DNA of 7,293 bases, taken from NCBI GenBank assembly GCA_902479205.1, contig CABSNX010000098.1, positions 1-7,293 of the forward strand. Reading direction: 5' to 3'. This document shows positions 4,279 to 7,293 of this stretch, in pieces (position 1 is the first letter of the stretch; each line of letters starts with the position of its first letter). The notes below the pieces were generated by a model, which saw only the letters and a program-made list of their open reading frames with translations, did not search any database and was not told the origin of the DNA. Source of the stretch: an uncultured Collinsella sp. GTDB taxonomy: Bacteria > Actinomycetota > Coriobacteriia > Coriobacteriales > Coriobacteriaceae. The position numbers and the translations under genes are program-made.

Positions 4279-6639
4279 GTGAAGCTCGATACGCTCGAGA
4301 TCGGAAAAGACGCCGTTGTCGCATCGGTGGCATCGGACGATCAGGCACTCCGACAGCATATTTTGGACATGGGTCTAACGCCGGGCACCGAAGTCACCAT
4401 GATGAAGTACGCCCCCATGGGCGATCCGCTCGAGATCCGCCTGCGTGGCTACGAGTTGACACTGCGCAAGGACGATGCCGCTCGCATCGAGCTCGTGGGT
4501 ATTCACGACACCGATACGGGTCCGCGCGCTAACGCCGCAATCGGCACGACGGAGCATCCGGCCCTGGGCGAGGGGACGTATTCGCCCCGTGCGGCAAAGA
4601 CGGCCGTGCCCGAGGGCGCGCCGCTGCACTTTGCCCTCGCCGGCAACCAAAACTGCGGCAAGACCACGTTATTCAACCAGCTGACGGGCTCCAACCAGCA
4701 CGTCGGCAACTTTCCCGGCGTGACGGTCGACCGCAAAGATGGCACCATCCGTAACCATCCCGAGGCGAGCGTTACCGACCTGCCTGGCATTTACTCCCTG
4801 TCGCCGTACACAGGCGAAGAGGTCGTGAGCCGTCAGTTCATCCTCGACGAGCGCCCGGACGCCATCATCGACATCATTGACGCTACCAACATCGAGCGTA
4901 ACCTGTACTTGACACTGCAGCTCATGGAGCTCGACCGCCCCATGGTCATCGCGCTCAACATGATGGACGAGGTGACCGCCAACGGCGGCGCCGTGGACGT
5001 CAACCTGCTCGAGAGCCTGTTGGGCGTGCCCGTTGTTCCCATTAGCGCTGCCCGCAACGAGGGTATCGGCGAGTTGGTGGATCATGCCTTGCACGTGGCG
5101 CGGTTCCGCGAGCGCCCCGGTCGCCTGGACTTTTGCGCGCCCGACGGTCCGGACGGCGGTGCGCTGCATCGCTGCATCCACGGTATTGCTAACCTGATCG
5201 AGGACCATGCCGTGACGGCGCACATCCCGGTGCGCTTTGCGGCGACCAAGCTGGTCGAGGGCGATGAGCTGGTAACCGAGGCGCTTCACCTGGATCGCAA
5301 CGAGCTCGACGCTATCGAGCACATCATCACCCAGATGGAGGGCGAGGCCGGCACTGACCGCCTGTCTGCGCTGGCGGACATGCGCTTTAGCTTTATCGGC
5401 GATGTGTGCGGGCGCTGCGTCGTCAAGCCGCACGAAAGTCGCGAACACGTGCGCTCTGTCAAAATCGACCGCATTCTGACGGGTCGCCATACGGCCATTC
5501 CGGCGTTTCTGTTGATCATGGGCCTCGTCTTTTGGCTGACGTTTGGCGTGATCGGCGCGGCGTTGCAGGGACTCATGGAGGATGGCATCGCTGTCATCAT
5601 CGCCTCGGCCGATGCAGGTCTTAAGGCGTTCGGAACCAACGACGTGGTGCGCTCGCTGGTTGTCGACGGCGTGCTTACGGGCGTGGGCAGCGTGCTGACC
5701 TTCCTGCCGATTATCGTCGTGCTCTTTTTGTTCCTCTCCATTCTGGAAGACTCCGGCTACATGGCACGCGTGGCCTTTGTCATGGATAAGGTGTTGCGTC
5801 GCTTTGGCCTGTCGGGCCGCAGCTTCGTGCCCATGCTCGTCGGTTTTGGCTGCACCGTGCCGGCTATCATGTCGACCCGTACGCTCCCATCCGAGCACGA
5901 CCGCAAGATGACGGTCATGCTCACACCGTTCATGAGCTGTTCGGCCAAGTTGCCGGTCTACGGTCTGCTGTGCGGGGCGTTTTTCCCGCAGGCGACGGTC
6001 CCCGCCATGGTCTCGCTCTATCTGATCGGTATCGTGGTCGGCTGCATCGCGGCTTTGGTGCTCAACCGCACTGCATTTAAGGGCGACCCGGTGCCGTTTA
6101 TCATGGAGCTTCCCAATTACCGCCTGCCGAGCGTCAAGACGACGGTGATGCTGGCATGGGATAAGGCCAAGGACTTCATCACCAAGGCCTTTACCATTAT
6201 CTTTGCCGCTACGGTGGTCATCTGGTTCCTTCAGACGTTCGATATCCGCTTTAATGTGGTCGCCGATCAGTCGCAAAGCCTGCTTGCGGGCCTCGGCAGC
6301 ATCATCGCGCCGGTGTTGGCCCCGCTCGGTTTTGGCGACTGGCGCGCCTCGACGGCGCTCGTCACGGGACTTATTGCCAAGGAGAGCGTCATCTCGACGC
6401 TCACGGTGCTTTTGGGCGCAACCTCTCCCGCGGCGCTGTCGACCATGTTTTCGCCGTTTACCGCCTACGTGTTCTTGGTCTTTACGCTGCTGTACCCGCC
6501 TTGCGTGGCGTCCATCGGCGCCGTCAAGAGCGAGTTAGGCGCACGCTATGCCGTGGCCGTATTCGCGTTTCAGGTCGCCGTTGCCTGGATCGTGGCGTTT
6601 GTCGTGCATTCGGCGGGCATATTGCTGGGGTTGGCTTAG
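4279..6639 (+). CDS. feoB: FeoA-FeoB fusion ferrous iron transporter
   Basis: Inner-membrane Fe2+ uptake protein of 786 residues in which the normally separate FeoA is fused in front of FeoB. Residues 1-73 are a FeoA/SH3-like domain (LRQHILDMGLTPGTEV, GDPLEIRLRGYELTLRKDDA). A linker rich in small residues runs over about 74-115. The G domain follows: G1 GNQNCGKT at 122-129, G2 Thr149, G3 DLPG at 167-170, G4 NMMD at 227-230, G5 SAAR at 256-259, then a helical regulatory region to about 395. The membrane part starts near 405 and has the two gate regions, FVPMLVGFGCTVPAIMSTR (from 516) and TPFMSCSAKLPVYGLL (from 549), and continues hydrophobic to the end. All expected motifs are present, so it should work. 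No FeoC and no separate FeoA are seen nearby. GTG at 4279 is chosen for its ribosome binding site and because FeoA similarity starts there. Control by metal is suggested by the palindromes upstream. Confidence 0.95.
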   Translation: MKLDTLEIGKDAVVASVASDDQALRQHILDMGLTPGTEVTMMKYAPMGDPLEIRLRGYELTLRKDDAARIELVGIHDTDTGPRANAAIGTTEHPALGEGTYSPRAAKTAVPEGAPLHFALAGNQNCGKTTLFNQLTGSNQHVGNFPGVTVDRKDGTIRNHPEASVTDLPGIYSLSPYTGEEVVSRQFILDERPDAIIDIIDATNIERNLYLTLQLMELDRPMVIALNMMDEVTANGGAVDVNLLESLLGVPVVPISAARNEGIGELVDHALHVARFRERPGRLDFCAPDGPDGGALHRCIHGIANLIEDHAVTAHIPVRFAATKLVEGDELVTEALHLDRNELDAIEHIITQMEGEAGTDRLSALADMRFSFIGDVCGRCVVKPHESREHVRSVKIDRILTGRHTAIPAFLLIMGLVFWLTFGVIGAALQGLMEDGIAVIIASADAGLKAFGTNDVVRSLVVDGVLTGVGSVLTFLPIIVVLFLFLSILEDSGYMARVAFVMDKVLRRFGLSGRSFVPMLVGFGCTVPAIMSTRTLPSEHDRKMTVMLTPFMSCSAKLPVYGLLCGAFFPQATVPAMVSLYLIGIVVGCIAALVLNRTAFKGDPVPFIMELPNYRLPSVKTTVMLAWDKAKDFITKAFTIIFAATVVIWFLQTFDIRFNVVADQSQSLLAGLGSIIAPVLAPLGFGDWRASTALVTGLIAKESVISTLTVLLGATSPAALSTMFSPFTAYVFLVFTLLYPPCVASIGAVKSELGARYAVAVFAFQVAVAWIVAFVVHSAGILLGLA

Positions 6640-6680
6640 TTATGAATTGACGGCGCAACCTCTGTGTATCGAATTGTTTT

Positions 6681-6716
6681 CGGCTCCGCATCTGTACTGA
6701 CGGATGCGGGGCCGTT
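6681..6716 (+). terminator. Hairpin after feoAB, probable weak terminator
   Basis: Arms 6681-6692 (CGGCTCCGCATC) and 6703-6714 pair over 12 bp with one T:G wobble and a 10-nt loop. Only a short TTGC follows rather than a proper T run, so termination may be incomplete. The stem lies 41 bases after the feoB stop, and its loop overlaps the predicted -35 of the next gene. Confidence 0.55.
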
Positions 6717-6726
6717 GCTATATAAT
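6697..6726 (+). promoter_or_regulatory. Promoter of the MFS transporter gene
   Basis: A perfect TATAAT stands at 6721-6726. CTGACG at 6697-6702 (4 of 6 to TTGACA) is 18 nt upstream. Transcription would start near 6733, and GGAG at 6747-6750 is the ribosome binding site, 9 nt before the ATG at 6760. Confidence 0.55.
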
Positions 6727-6759
6727 CGCCTCCGCTCAAAACGATTGGAGACGTTATAT

Positions 6760-7260
6760 ATGACTCAGACAAGGCAAGACGGCATCACGCTCAGGCAGTG
6801 GCTCCCGCTCATCGGGCTCACCTGCTGCGCGTTCGTGTTCAACACGTCGGAGTTCATGCCCATCGGCCTGCTGACCGACATCGCTGCATCGTTTTCGCTC
6901 ACCGAGGCCCAAGCTGGCATCATGATCTCGGTCTATGCCTGGGGCGTCATGCTGCTGTCGCTGCCGCTCATGGTGTTCGCCTCGCGCTTTGAGTTCAAGC
7001 GGATGCTGCTGGGCGTGCTGGCCGTGTTCTCGCTCGGTCAGTTCCTGTCCGCTGTGGCGCCGACCTATCCCATCCTGGTCTGCGCGCGCCTGGTGGTCGC
7101 TTGCGCACATGCCGTGTTCTGGTCAGTCGCCTCGATTATGGCCTCGCGCCTGGTTGACACACGCCACGGCGCGCTCGCCATCAGCATGATCGCTACGGGC
7201 TCGTCCATCGCGCAGATCTTTGGCCTGCCTCTCGGTCGCGCCATTGGCTTGGCCGTGGGC
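6760..7260 (+). CDS. sotB: SotB-like MFS sugar efflux transporter, N-terminal fragment
   Basis: The 167 genuine residues are the first part of a 12-helix major facilitator protein (E. coli SotB/YdeA is about 396 residues). Similarity to that family is clear: FNTSEFMPIGLLTDIAASFSL (starting at residue 27) matches the conserved TSEF-x-P-x-GLL stretch after helix 1. AGIMISVYAWGVMLLSLPLM forms helix 2, HAVFWSVASIMASRL corresponds to HAIFWSITASLAIRM in E. coli, and IATGSSIAQIFGLPLGRAIG to the IATG-GLPLGR segment. The family exports sugars such as arabinose or IPTG and some small metabolites by proton antiport; the substrate here is unknown. The frame stays open to the window end, but the last 11 codons (7261-7293) are sequencing adapter, so the gene is cut by the contig end and not by a real mutation. 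It has its own promoter after feoAB. Confidence 0.85.
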
Positions 7261-7293
7261 CTGTCTCTTATACACATCTCCGAGCCCACGAGA
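7261..7293. other. Illumina Nextera transposase adapter (artefact)
   Basis: The last 33 bases start with the 19-bp Tn5 mosaic end CTGTCTCTTATACACATCT and continue with CCGAGCCCACGAGA. This is the reverse complement of the Nextera Read 2 transposase adapter, lacking only its final base. In the MFS frame it translates as LSLIHISEPTR, and on the other strand a frame begins MGSEMCIRDR. Both peptides are well-known adapter artefacts in protein databases. It is not part of the organism's DNA. Confidence 0.98.

Noticed and set aside
4669..6276. A 535-codon open frame on the minus strand opposite feoB
   Set aside because: It lies entirely within the conserved FeoB gene, is rich in His, Arg and Gln as expected of an antisense shadow, and shows no family motif.
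7065..7289. A 74-codon minus-strand frame beginning MGSEMCIRDR
   Set aside because: Its start and first residues come from the Nextera adapter, and the rest is antisense to the MFS gene.

Overview
The window is about 7.3 kb of GC-rich bacterial chromosome. Gene content and protein style suggest a gut actinobacterium of the class Coriobacteriia, with Collinsella or a close relative as the best guess. That placement is inferred from recalled family resemblance, not from a search. The right end is not natural DNA: the last 33 bases are Illumina Nextera transposase adapter, so the window ends at a contig or read end.

Layout, left to right. (1) 1-255, minus strand: the N-terminal 85 residues of a helix-turn-helix regulator that resembles WYL-domain regulators, cut by the window edge. 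(2) 432-467: a strong intrinsic terminator for the next gene. (3) 514-1917, minus: asnS, asparaginyl-tRNA synthetase, complete. (4) 2028-2061: a terminator, followed by 2099-2662, minus: a stand-alone glucose-type PTS EIIA protein. (5) 2663-2905: a divergent intergenic region with a LacI-family-like palindrome and candidate promoters in both directions. (6) 2906-3805, plus: an alpha/beta-hydrolase of the acetyl-esterase/xylan-esterase type. (7) 3806-4158: a gene-free, highly structured stretch with one long hairpin and about three copies of a 62-bp imperfect tandem repeat, each copy itself near-palindromic. (8) 4159-4278: the feo promoter, a duplicated palindromic operator and the ribosome binding site. 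(9) 4279-6639, plus: a FeoA-FeoB fusion ferrous-iron transporter. (10) 6681-6716: a hairpin that probably terminates feo and overlaps the promoter of the next gene. (11) 6760-7260, plus: the N-terminal 167 residues of a SotB-like MFS efflux transporter, running into the adapter.

The genes look like independent transcription units rather than one pathway: translation (asnS), sugar-PTS phosphotransfer and signalling (EIIA), a carbohydrate-ester or small-ester hydrolase, Fe2+ uptake and efflux. Most gene boundaries carry their own terminator or promoter. The best-supported regulatory inference is metal-dependent control of feoAB by two tandem GTTAGCCATGG-type palindromes just downstream of its promoter. 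The least explained element is the 62-bp palindromic repeat array between the hydrolase and feoAB. I see no clearly new defence or mobile system here.
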